5,856 bases of DNA from Arthrobacter sp. (lineage in GTDB: Bacteria; Actinomycetota; Actinomycetes; Actinomycetales; Micrococcaceae). Made by a program: the position numbers and the translations under genes. The notes under the pieces were generated by a model. It searched no databases and was not told where the DNA came from. It saw nothing but the letters and a program-made list of their open reading frames with translations. How positions within the stretch are numbered: the stretch's first letter is position 1; each line of letters begins with the position of its first letter. This document shows, in pieces, positions 1 through 5,655 of this stretch. The stretch spans positions 1 to 5,856 of the forward strand of contig JAODMS010000078.1 of NCBI GenBank assembly GCA_025464925.1, in the 5' to 3' direction.

Positions 1-128
1 ACAACTTCGCCTTCCTGCGGCTTCTCCTGCGCGGAGTCCGGGATGACCAGGCCGGAAGCCGTGGTCTGCTCGGCTTCGAGCGGGCGGACAACAATACGAT
101 CCTCAAGAGGCTTAATAGAGACCGACAA
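1..128 (-). CDS. groES: Co-chaperonin GroES (Hsp10), 5' part only
   Basis: The gene encodes the 10-kDa heptameric lid of the GroEL folding chamber, a cytosolic heat-shock chaperone. Forty-two complete codons are visible before the window edge; the family is about 95-100 residues, so more than half is missing. The protein opens [20 protein letters not shown], the typical beta-strand start of actinobacterial GroES. It continues into the GroEL-binding mobile loop, with [12 protein letters not shown] at residues 22-33; GLVI at 26-29 sits where the hydrophobic GroEL-contacting tripeptide lies. The start is TTG at 126-128, chosen because the N-terminus matches the family exactly there and AGGAG lies 6 nt upstream. 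Upstream are a promoter and two CIRCE operators, so HrcA repression is expected. groEL may follow beyond the left edge, as is common, but this cannot be seen. Identity is near certain; the 3' end is outside the window. Confidence 0.96.
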   Translation of the reverse strand, partial: MSVSIKPLEDRIVVRPLEAEQTTASGLVIPDSAQEKPQEGEV

Positions 129-134
129 GGACCT

Positions 135-139
135 CTCCT
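135..139 (-). promoter_or_regulatory. groES ribosome binding site fixing a TTG start
   Basis: On the minus strand the sequence reads AGGAG, then 6 nt, then TTG at 126-128. This Shine-Dalgarno and its spacing support the rare TTG start of groES; no ATG or GTG in frame would give the family N-terminus. Confidence 0.8.
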
Positions 140-237
140 ATTCATCAGCAAATTTGTGGACATTGAAGCTGTCGTGCCAAGGCGTACAGACCGTCGTCGC
201 GGTGCCGGCAGCAGCCTTGTTCGTGAAGCTTCGTGTG

Positions 238-264
238 TTAGCACCCTCACAGGGAGAGTGCTAA
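238..264. promoter_or_regulatory. CIRCE operator 1 (promoter-proximal, over predicted +1)
   Basis: On the plus strand the inverted repeat reads TTAGCACCC (238-246), a 9-nt spacer, and GAGTGCTAA (256-264). The CIRCE consensus is TTAGCACTC-N9-GAGTGCTAA, so this copy is perfect except for one base in the left arm. CIRCE is the binding site of the heat-shock repressor HrcA. It lies between the predicted -10 box and the groES start and covers the predicted transcription start near 263, where a bound repressor would block initiation. Confidence 0.93.
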
Positions 265-269
265 TGACG

Positions 270-299
270 ACTCTATGTAAGGAGTTAGCACTCGGTCAA
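270..299 (-). promoter_or_regulatory. groES sigma-70-type promoter (-35 and -10)
   Basis: On the minus strand, TTGACC (294-299) is followed by 18 nt and TAGAGT (270-275). TTGACC is a good actinobacterial -35 and TAGAGT fits the TANNNT -10 pattern. The start would fall near 263, giving a leader of about 135 nt to the TTG start. The -35 box lies in the spacer of CIRCE 2, and the start point lies in CIRCE 1, which supports this assignment. The 18-nt spacing is slightly long, and the start site is inferred. Confidence 0.65.
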
Positions 300-311
300 G
301 GCGAGTGCCAG
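285..311. promoter_or_regulatory. CIRCE operator 2 (distal, over the -35 box)
   Basis: On the plus strand the arms are TTAGCACTC (285-293, perfect) and GAGTGCCAG (303-311, two mismatches to GAGTGCTAA), separated by 9 nt. Its centre is 47 bp from that of CIRCE 1. The -35 box of the groES promoter falls inside its spacer, so HrcA binding here would compete directly with RNA polymerase. The right arm is degenerate, so affinity may be lower than at CIRCE 1. Confidence 0.88.
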
Positions 312-436
312 ATTTTTGTCCGGTCCACGCCTGCCGGGCGCCTTCCAACAGGGAAGATGTCGCCACCGGGCGGACCGCGCCCTTGGCGGCCTGATGGCCT
401 CGCTGCCGTCAGGACTCTCGGGCGGCCCGGACGAAC

Positions 437-442
437 TACGCT
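437..442 (+). promoter_or_regulatory. Possible -10 box for a leaderless methyltransferase mRNA
   Basis: TACGCT fits the TANNNT pattern and ends 7 nt before the ATG at 450-452, the spacing expected if transcription begins at or next to the start codon. No Shine-Dalgarno precedes that ATG, consistent with leaderless translation, which is frequent in Actinobacteria. No good -35 box is seen at 16-19 nt upstream, so support is moderate at best. Confidence 0.35.
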
Positions 443-449
443 TGATCCC

Positions 450-1670
450 ATGGCTGACGCAACGCAGGACCAGATAGCCCCGCTCCTCAATCCCGAGGGC
501 TGGGAGCTGCTGGCTTCGCTGGGGCCCTACCGCGAGGATGAGGCGTTCCGGCTCAACGCCGTGCTTCGAAAGGCGGGCCACTCCCCCGAGCTGGTCTCGG
601 CAGTGCTCACCCAGTCACGGCTCCGGACCAAGGCGGAAGCCAAGTTCGGTGAATTCGCCCGGCAGATGATCTTTACCCGGACAGGACTCGAGCAGGCCAC
701 CCGTCTCACGGTCGCGGCCCGGCACGCCCAGCGCTTCGTCGAAGCCGGCATCGATCATGTGGCGGATCTGGGCTGCGGGCTCGGTGCCGACTCCATGGCG
801 CTGGCGTCCCTGGACATCCGGGTCACAGCCGTGGAAACCGACGAAACCACGGCCGCCTGCGCCACCATGAACCTGATCCCGTTCCGGAACGCCACGGTGG
901 TCCACGCCGATGCCACCTCCGTGTCCCTCGACGGAATCGACGGCGTCTGGCTGGACCCGGCCCGCCGTACCACCTCCACCTCGGGGACCAAGCGGCTCTG
1001 GGATCCGGAGGACTTCTCTCCGCCGTTGTCCTTTGTGCAGTCCCTGGCTTCCTCCGGCCTCGCCGTGGGCGTCAAGATGGGCCCCGGCATGCCGCACGAG
1101 TCGGTGCCGGCCGATTGTGAAGCCCAGTGGGTCTCGGCGGGCGGGGACGTCACCGAGGTGGCACTGTGGTTCAACGCCGTGCGGCGTCCCGGCATCCGGC
1201 GTGCGGCCCTCGTGCTCGGCCCGCAGGGCGCGGCCGAACTCACCAGCAGCGAAGGCTTCGACGGCGGACCGGTGGCTCCCGTGGGCCCCGTCGAGGGCTA
1301 CCTGTACGAGCCCGACGGCGCCGTTATCCGCGCCGGGCTGGTGGCCGACGTCGCCCTCCAGCTGGGCGGGCATCTGGTGGATGAGCACATCGCCTATATC
1401 TGCGCCCCGGAGCTGCGGGATACCCCGTTTGCCCGGGCCTACAAGGTCCTGGAAGTGATGCCATTCAACGTCAAGGCCCTCAAGGCCTGGGTCAAGGACC
1501 ACGGCATCGGAGTCCTTGAGATCAAGAAGCGCGGCACCTCTGTCACGCCGGAAGAACTGCGCAAGCAGCTTCTCCCCGGAGGGAAAAACAGCAAGCACAA
1601 AAATTCGGCCACCCTGGTCCTGACCAGGATCGGCGAGGACCGGGTGGCCATCTCGGTGGAACCGGTCTGA
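450..1670 (+). CDS. Class I SAM-dependent methyltransferase with C-terminal THUMP-like domain
   Basis: This cytosolic protein of 406 residues is predicted to transfer a methyl group from S-adenosylmethionine, probably to RNA; the substrate is unknown. Residues 1-95 form a helical N-terminal region. The Rossmann methyltransferase core follows: motif I DLGCGLGAD at 106-114, an acidic VETD at 127-130 for the SAM ribose, and WLDPARR at 167-173 in the catalytic motif IV position. Residues about 330-402 (EVMPFNVKALKAWVKDHGIG onward, with KKRGTSV at 359-365) match the THUMP-like C-terminal domain seen in this actinobacterial family. THUMP domains bind RNA, which is the basis for the RNA guess. The start at ATG 450 gives the family-like N-terminus; longer in-frame starts exist (for example ATG 357), but the added residues look non-coding and would reach into the groES control region. 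No Shine-Dalgarno is visible. The gene is divergent from groES and convergent with the dehydrogenase-like gene. Confidence 0.9.
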   Translation: MADATQDQIAPLLNPEGWELLASLGPYREDEAFRLNAVLRKAGHSPELVSAVLTQSRLRTKAEAKFGEFARQMIFTRTGLEQATRLTVAARHAQRFVEAGIDHVADLGCGLGADSMALASLDIRVTAVETDETTAACATMNLIPFRNATVVHADATSVSLDGIDGVWLDPARRTTSTSGTKRLWDPEDFSPPLSFVQSLASSGLAVGVKMGPGMPHESVPADCEAQWVSAGGDVTEVALWFNAVRRPGIRRAALVLGPQGAAELTSSEGFDGGPVAPVGPVEGYLYEPDGAVIRAGLVADVALQLGGHLVDEHIAYICAPELRDTPFARAYKVLEVMPFNVKALKAWVKDHGIGVLEIKKRGTSVTPEELRKQLLPGGKNSKHKNSATLVLTRIGEDRVAISVEPV

Positions 1671-1681
1671 TTCGGGACCGG
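1662..1681. terminator. Candidate bidirectional hairpin between convergent genes
   Basis: CCGGTC (1662-1667) pairs perfectly with GACCGG (1676-1681) across an 8-nt loop. The hairpin overlaps the last codons and stop of the methyltransferase gene and fills most of the 18-bp gap to the convergent stop at 1689. There is no T-tract on either side, so an intrinsic terminator is only suggested by position and symmetry. Confidence 0.25.
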
Positions 1682-1688
1682 CGGAGGC

Positions 1689-2519
1689 CTACTGCGCCCG
1701 CATGAACTCCTCGGCGGCGCGGACCTGTTCAGCGGTGGGGCGGATGCCGGTGTACAGCACGAACTGCTCCAGGGCCTGGATCGTGGCCACCTCCGCTCCC
1801 GTGATTACGGTCATGCCGTCCGTGCGGGCCGCCGCGATGAGCGTAGTTTCGGCTGGCAGGGCGACGACGTCGAACACCACCTTCGCGGCGTCCACCGCCT
1901 CCTGCGGAAAGGACAGCAAGTGGGCGTCCGGGCCGCCGGCCATTCCCACCGGGGTGACGTTGATGAGCATGTCGGCCTTGCCGGCAGCATCCGGTCCGGG
2001 AAGTGCTGCCCGCCACGGGAAGCCGTAAAGCTCGGCGAGCGGCCGTCCCGCGCACTCGTTGCGGGCGATCACGGTCACGTCCTGAAAACCGGCATCCCGC
2101 AGGGCCGCAACTGTTGCCTTTGCCATCCCGCCGGAGCCCTTGACCAGCACCGAATAGGAGGCGGGCACCGCATTGCGCTGAAGCAGTTGCTCGATTGCCG
2201 TGTAGTCGGTGTTGTAGGCCGTCAGCTGGCCGGCGTCGTTGACGATGGTGTTGACCGAGTCGATGGCTTGGGCGGACGGGTCCATGACATCCACCAGGCC
2301 AATGACGTCCTCCTTGTACGGCATCGACACCGCGCAGCCGCGGATGCCCAGACCCCGCACTCCGGCGATCGCCTGGGCCAGGTCCGTCGGCGCGAAGGCC
2401 TTGTAGATCCAATTCAGGCCAAGCTGTTCGTACAGGTGGTTGTGAAAGCGTGTCCCGTTGTTGCTCGGCCGGGCCGAGAGCGAGATGCACAGGGTCATGT
2501 CTTTATTCAGTATGGGCAC
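1689..2519 (-). CDS. Shikimate dehydrogenase-like protein (SDH-L / AroE superfamily)
   Basis: This 276-residue cytosolic protein has the two-domain AroE fold. Visible substrate-site residues are S13 and S15 (ISLS), K69 in AVSMPYKE, N90 in DSVNT, D105 in YNTDY and Q248 in TIQALEQF; the K/D pair is the catalytic dyad of shikimate dehydrogenases. The nucleotide loop is GSGGMA at 128-133, followed by IARNE at 151-155 where true AroE usually has an NRT-type NADP phosphate-binding motif. The N-terminal LSARPSNNGTRFHN and RGCAVSMPYKE resemble, from memory, Haemophilus influenzae HI0607 (SDH-L), an AroE paralogue with very weak shikimate activity. A role in the shikimate pathway is therefore not assured. 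The GTG start at 2517-2519 is chosen because MPILNKDMTLC lines up with the start of that family; a GGAG lies only 2 nt upstream, and ATG at 2496-2498 is an alternative. It follows the glycoside hydrolase gene by 29 nt and is probably co-transcribed with it. Confidence 0.88.
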   Translation of the reverse strand: MPILNKDMTLCISLSARPSNNGTRFHNHLYEQLGLNWIYKAFAPTDLAQAIAGVRGLGIRGCAVSMPYKEDVIGLVDVMDPSAQAIDSVNTIVNDAGQLTAYNTDYTAIEQLLQRNAVPASYSVLVKGSGGMAKATVAALRDAGFQDVTVIARNECAGRPLAELYGFPWRAALPGPDAAGKADMLINVTPVGMAGGPDAHLLSFPQEAVDAAKVVFDVVALPAETTLIAAARTDGMTVITGAEVATIQALEQFVLYTGIRPTAEQVRAAEEFMRAQ

Positions 2520-2548
2520 AGCTCCATTAAACGCCAGGAACTCCGGTG

Positions 2549-4300
2549 TCAGCCGCAGCCGGTGCCCGGACCATGCGGTCCGACGGCGACGGGAAGCTTT
2601 CCGGGCGCCGTGGCCCGGCCGGCGAGCACTGCCGCGAGGGCATCAAAAGCGCCCGGGCTGCGCCCGTAGAGGGCGATCTTTGCGGGAGCGGCCGAGTCCG
2701 CCAGCGGCCAGGGCGCGTCGAGGGCCACCGCCACATCCGCCGTCACCGCTGTTCCGCCGACACCGATCAACGAGACGAGCGGGCCGCTGCCGATACTGAT
2801 GCCGGCGTCCCGTGCTGCCGCTGCGAACCGCGAGCGGTCCTGCGCCGAGCCGCCTGTCACGCGCACGCTGGACGGCACCATGGGTCCGCGGCAGGGGCCG
2901 GCGAGCACAGTGACGGCAGCTTCGGACACCTTCCGCGAGAGCTCCGCGCCGCTTCCCGGCACCGTCCCGGCCGGAGCGCCAGTGCGGCCGCGCCAGATCA
3001 TCATGGTGACCACCCGCTGCGCCGCCTCCGTCAGCCGTTCAGCCGGCAGGGTTCCGCTCCGAACAGCCTTGACGATCGCGGCGTGGGCCACGTCCACCCG
3101 GGCCGGCATCAGCAGCAGGTCGGCCCCCGCGGCCAGGGCCAGCGGCGCGGCGGAGCCGGCGGGGAACCGGTCCTTGACCGCGCCCATGTTGAGCGCATCC
3201 GTCACGGCCACGCCCTGGAAACCCATACCCCGCAGCTCCGCGTAGGCCGCCGTGGACAAGGACGCGGGTACACCCGGCTCCAGCGCCGGCACGGCGATAT
3301 GTCCCATCATGACCATGGGCAGACCGGCTTGGACGGCTGCCTGGAAGGGTACAAGGTCCCTGGCGCGCAGCTGGTCCAGCGACGCGCCCTGGACCGGGAG
3401 GCCGGCGTGGGAATCCACGCTCACGGAGCCGTGCCCGGGAAAATGCTTGACGGCCGGCAGCAGCCCCGACGCCAGCATTCCGTTCGAAAAGGCGACCCCG
3501 AGCCGTGCGGCGGTCCCGGCGCTGCCGGACATGGACCGCGCCCCGATGGTCGGATCGCTGGGCCCCATGGTGACGTCTGTTGTGGGCGCGAAGTCAACGT
3601 TGAAACCGAGCCCTGCCAGTTCCGAGGCCATGGCCTTCCCTGCCTCGCCGGCGAGCGGCTCGCTGCCGGCGGCCCCGTAGCTCATAGGAGCCGGCCACTC
3701 GGTCAGCGGCGCGCGCAGCCGGGCCACCACACCGCCTTCCTGATCGACCGCGATCACTCCGGGCCAGCTGCGGCCGTCCGCCCGCGCCGCCTCCTGCAGC
3801 CGCCGGGTCACCCCGCGCATCGCACCGGCGTCCACCTGCCTGTCCGGCGTCGTACCGGGGACGTTGTCTCCCATGATGATGGAGCCGGCCAGATGCAGGT
3901 GCTCCACTGTCGCGGCCTGGGCCGCGGAATCGAGTCCGGTATAGAACGGCAGCAGGACCTGTCCGGCCTTCTGCTCCAGGCTCATGTCGGCCACGGCCTT
4001 GTGCGCCTCGTCCGCGTCCCGCTGTTGCGGCCCCCAGCCGAGCGGGCGGGAGGCTGCGTCGAGCGGGGCAGCTGCTGAGCCGGGCGGCGTGGCGGGCATC
4101 GTGGGGGTCGTGGGCTGTGCCGGGGTCGTGGGCTGTGCCGGGGTCGTCTGCCCGGGAACGGTAACGGTTTCGGAGCGGTCCGGCGGGGGCGGCGCCGTGC
4201 ACCCGGCACTCCCCAGAACGAGCCCCGCTGCAGCCGTCAGCACGGCCGCAAACCGGGCCCTCCTGTGAATACCCTCACACCTTGGCTCCAACTTTGTCAC
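2549..4300 (-). CDS. Lipoprotein beta-N-acetylhexosaminidase, GH3 family (NagZ/LpqI-like)
   Basis: This 583-residue enzyme is predicted to remove terminal beta-N-acetylglucosamine from muropeptides or other GlcNAc glycans at the outer face of the membrane. It has a lipoprotein signal: RRAR at 13-16, a hydrophobic stretch 17-30, and lipobox SAGC with C34 as the lipidated residue. A Pro/Thr/Ala-rich linker (about 35-85) contains TTPAQP repeats. The GH3 barrel spans about 100-435, with DQEGG at 186-190, KHFPGHG at 285-291, the NagZ-type acid/base pair D296-H298 in VDSHAG, and the nucleophile D368 in VAVTDALNMG. The His-Asp dyad separates NagZ enzymes from ordinary beta-glucosidases. A less conserved C-terminal domain covers about 450-583, as in Bacillus NagZ and mycobacterial LpqI. 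The GTG start at 4298-4300 may be leaderless; TTG at 4289-4291 is an alternative and would not alter the lipobox. It is the first gene of a likely two-gene unit. Confidence 0.92.
   Translation of the reverse strand: MTKLEPRCEGIHRRARFAAVLTAAAGLVLGSAGCTAPPPPDRSETVTVPGQTTPAQPTTPAQPTTPTMPATPPGSAAAPLDAASRPLGWGPQQRDADEAHKAVADMSLEQKAGQVLLPFYTGLDSAAQAATVEHLHLAGSIIMGDNVPGTTPDRQVDAGAMRGVTRRLQEAARADGRSWPGVIAVDQEGGVVARLRAPLTEWPAPMSYGAAGSEPLAGEAGKAMASELAGLGFNVDFAPTTDVTMGPSDPTIGARSMSGSAGTAARLGVAFSNGMLASGLLPAVKHFPGHGSVSVDSHAGLPVQGASLDQLRARDLVPFQAAVQAGLPMVMMGHIAVPALEPGVPASLSTAAYAELRGMGFQGVAVTDALNMGAVKDRFPAGSAAPLALAAGADLLLMPARVDVAHAAIVKAVRSGTLPAERLTEAAQRVVTMMIWRGRTGAPAGTVPGSGAELSRKVSEAAVTVLAGPCRGPMVPSSVRVTGGSAQDRSRFAAAARDAGISIGSGPLVSLIGVGGTAVTADVAVALDAPWPLADSAAPAKIALYGRSPGAFDALAAVLAGRATAPGKLPVAVGPHGPGTGCG
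4104..4147. repeat. 18-bp tandem repeat encoding the lipoprotein linker
   Basis: Two identical copies of GGGGTCGTGGGCTGTGCC (4104-4121 and 4122-4139) are followed by the first 8 bases of a third (4140-4147). On the minus strand each unit encodes six residues, giving the TTPAQP repeats in the Pro/Thr-rich linker after the lipobox. The length is a multiple of three, so unit gain or loss would keep the reading frame. Confidence 0.9.
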
Positions 4301-4307
4301 TATCCCG

Positions 4308-4313
4308 ATGCTA
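4308..4313 (-). promoter_or_regulatory. Possible -10 box for a leaderless glycosidase mRNA
   Basis: On the minus strand TAGCAT fits TANNNT and ends 7 nt before the GTG start at 4300. No Shine-Dalgarno precedes that GTG. A clear TTGAC-like -35 is not seen at normal spacing, so this is suggestive only. Confidence 0.4.
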
Positions 4314-4322
4314 CCCCTGCAC

Positions 4323-4328
4323 TAGACT
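4323..4328 (+). promoter_or_regulatory. Weak -10 candidate for the carboxylate-amine ligase gene
   Basis: TAGACT fits TANNNT and would give a leader of about 80 nt. A TTGTCA at 4294-4299 resembles a -35 box, but the 23-nt spacing is too long for a standard promoter. The gene must have a promoter in or near 4301-4415 because its upstream neighbour is divergent; this is only the best-looking box. Confidence 0.18.
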
Positions 4329-4404
4329 TGGACCACCCGTTACCCTGCAAGCGCCCTACCGCGACCCTGCCGGATCGGTTACGGCAACGGACAGCAAAAC
4401 AGCG

Positions 4405-4410
4405 AAGGGA
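4405..4410 (+). promoter_or_regulatory. Ribosome binding site supporting a TTG start
   Basis: AAGGGA lies 5 nt before the TTG at 4416-4418. This spacing supports the non-ATG start, and the protein reads MKIDFASSRQSTLGVEWEL from that codon, the normal N-terminus of the family. Confidence 0.75.
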
Positions 4411-4415
4411 CCACA

Positions 4416-5567
4416 TTGAAGATTGATTTCGCTTCATCCAGGCAATCAACTCTTGGTGTGGAATGGGAGCTCGCCCTCGTCGACGCGGAGACGGGTGAAC
4501 TGGCCTCGGTGGCCAACGAGGTCTTGCGTGGAGTGGTCGACAGGCATCCCGAACTGAACGAGGATGACGAGCACCCGCATATCAAGCAGGAGCTGTTGCT
4601 GAACACGGTGGAACTGGTCACCGGGATCTGCACCACCGTGGCGGAGGCGAAGGCCGACCTGAGCAATTCGCTCGCGGCGGTCCGCGAGGTCACCGATCCC
4701 ATGGGCGTCGAAATCTTCTCCGCCGGAAGCCACCCCTTCAGCCCCCCGCAACTGCAGCCGGTGACCGACAAGGCCCGTTACTCCAAGCTGATCGACCGCA
4801 CGCAGTGGTGGGGACGCCAGATGGTCATCTACGGCGTCCATGTGCACGTCGGGCTCGACAGCCGGGACAAGGTGCTCCCCGTGCTGGACGGTCTGGTGAA
4901 CTACTTCCCGCACTTCCAGGCGCTGTCCGCCTCGAGCCCGTTTTGGAGCGGCGAAGACACCGGCTACGCCTCCCACCGTGCCCTCATGTTCCAGCAGTTG
5001 CCCACCGCCGGCCTGCCCTTCCAGTTCTCCAGCTGGGAAGACTACGAGTCCTATGTCCAGGACATGTTCACCACCGGCGTGATCGACACGCTCTCCGAAA
5101 TCCGCTGGGACATCCGCCCGGTGCCGGCCCTCGGCACCATCGAGATGCGCATCTGTGACGGGCTCGCGACCCTGGAGGAGGTCGGCGCCATTGCGGCCCT
5201 GACGCAGTGCCTGGTCGACGAGTTCTCCACCACGCTGGACAACGGCGGCACCATTGCCACCATGCCGCCGTGGCATGTCCAGGAGAACAAGTGGCGCGCG
5301 GCCCGGTACGGCCTGGATGCCATCATCATCCTGGACGCTGAAGGCAAAGAGCAGCTGGTCACCGAGCATCTCGCCGAGACGCTTCGGCGGCTTGAGCCCG
5401 TCGCGGCGAAACTCGGTTGCACCGCCGAGCTGGCCGACGTCGCAAAGATCATCCAGCGCGGCGCCGGCTACCAGCGGCAGCGCCGCGTGGCGGCAGAGAA
5501 CGGCGGCGACCTGCGCGCCGTCGTCCTGGACCAGGTCAGCCAGATGCGCAAGGGACCGGAAGCGTAG
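4416..5567 (+). CDS. Carboxylate-amine ligase, glutamate-cysteine ligase family 2 (YbdK-type)
   Basis: This intact cytosolic protein of 383 residues, close to the usual length, belongs to the GCS2 family. These are ATP-grasp-like ligases that join a carboxylate, typically the gamma-carboxyl of glutamate, to an amine. Visible motifs are the opening STLGVEWEL (11-19) with the metal-binding GVEWE, KQELLLNTVEL (57-67), GVHVHVG (140-146), SASSPFW (171-177), the strongly conserved WDIRPVPALGTIEMRICD (231-248), and ENKWRAARYG (290-299). E. coli YbdK makes gamma-glutamylcysteine only weakly, so the natural substrate is uncertain. Most Actinobacteria use mycothiol rather than glutathione, which makes a simple glutathione role doubtful. 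The start is TTG with a good ribosome binding site. The gene is divergent from the glycosidase and convergent with tsaD (88-nt gap); no operon partner is visible on its strand. Confidence 0.92.
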   Translation: MKIDFASSRQSTLGVEWELALVDAETGELASVANEVLRGVVDRHPELNEDDEHPHIKQELLLNTVELVTGICTTVAEAKADLSNSLAAVREVTDPMGVEIFSAGSHPFSPPQLQPVTDKARYSKLIDRTQWWGRQMVIYGVHVHVGLDSRDKVLPVLDGLVNYFPHFQALSASSPFWSGEDTGYASHRALMFQQLPTAGLPFQFSSWEDYESYVQDMFTTGVIDTLSEIRWDIRPVPALGTIEMRICDGLATLEEVGAIAALTQCLVDEFSTTLDNGGTIATMPPWHVQENKWRAARYGLDAIIILDAEGKEQLVTEHLAETLRRLEPVAAKLGCTAELADVAKIIQRGAGYQRQRRVAAENGGDLRAVVLDQVSQMRKGPEA

Positions 5568-5655
5568 CTCCGGCGCCCGCCCCAGAGGTTTTTCCGGCAA
5601 GCCACGCGGGCAAAACAGGCGGGCAGGAAAGTCCCTGCAACGCCGCGCGGAAGCC

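Larger units (their letters stand above)
129..449. other. Divergent control region between groES and the methyltransferase gene
   Basis: This 321-bp stretch has no supported gene. Its left half carries the groES leader, promoter and two CIRCE elements. Positions 312-436 hold no operator or hairpin I can support; the tail at 437-449 has a possible -10 box for the methyltransferase gene. A plus-strand reading frame stays open through much of the region, but it crosses both CIRCE elements and lacks family-like protein sequence, so it is taken as a chance extension. Confidence 0.7.

Noticed and set aside
156..449. In-frame upstream extension of the methyltransferase by 98 codons
   Set aside because: It runs through both CIRCE operators and the groES promoter, its residues look unlike the family, and ATG 450 gives the normal N-terminus and length.
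615..1598. 327-codon open frame antisense to the methyltransferase
   Set aside because: High GC makes long antisense frames common; the translation has no recognisable motif, while the opposite strand has clear methyltransferase motifs.
2546..4078. 510-codon open frame antisense to the GH3 gene
   Set aside because: Its translation is rich in Arg, Gly and His with no domain signature, typical of a shadow frame of a high-GC gene; the minus strand encodes complete GH3 catalytic motifs.
4259..4264. AGGAGG on the minus strand as a ribosome binding site for a shorter glycosidase start
   Set aside because: The next in-frame start (GTG at 4243) is 15 nt away and would remove the Arg residues and half the hydrophobic part of the lipoprotein signal; the bases simply encode the two Arg codons of the signal peptide.
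4338..4390. CCGTT and AACGG as an operator palindrome upstream of the ligase gene
   Set aside because: Only 5 bp match over a wide spacing, which is within chance expectation.
4446..5600. 384-codon open frame antisense to the carboxylate-amine ligase gene
   Set aside because: No motif or ribosome binding site supports it, and the plus strand encodes a full-length conserved enzyme.
5575..5611. GCCCGC (5575-5580) and GCGGGC (5606-5611) as a terminator stem
   Set aside because: The arms are 25 nt apart with no T-tract after them; such short GC arms are expected by chance in this composition.
5623..5638. GCAGG/CCTGC hairpin in the gap between the ligase gene and tsaD as a terminator
   Set aside because: The stem is only 5 bp and no T-tract follows on either strand; nothing else in 5568-5655 makes a convincing intrinsic terminator.
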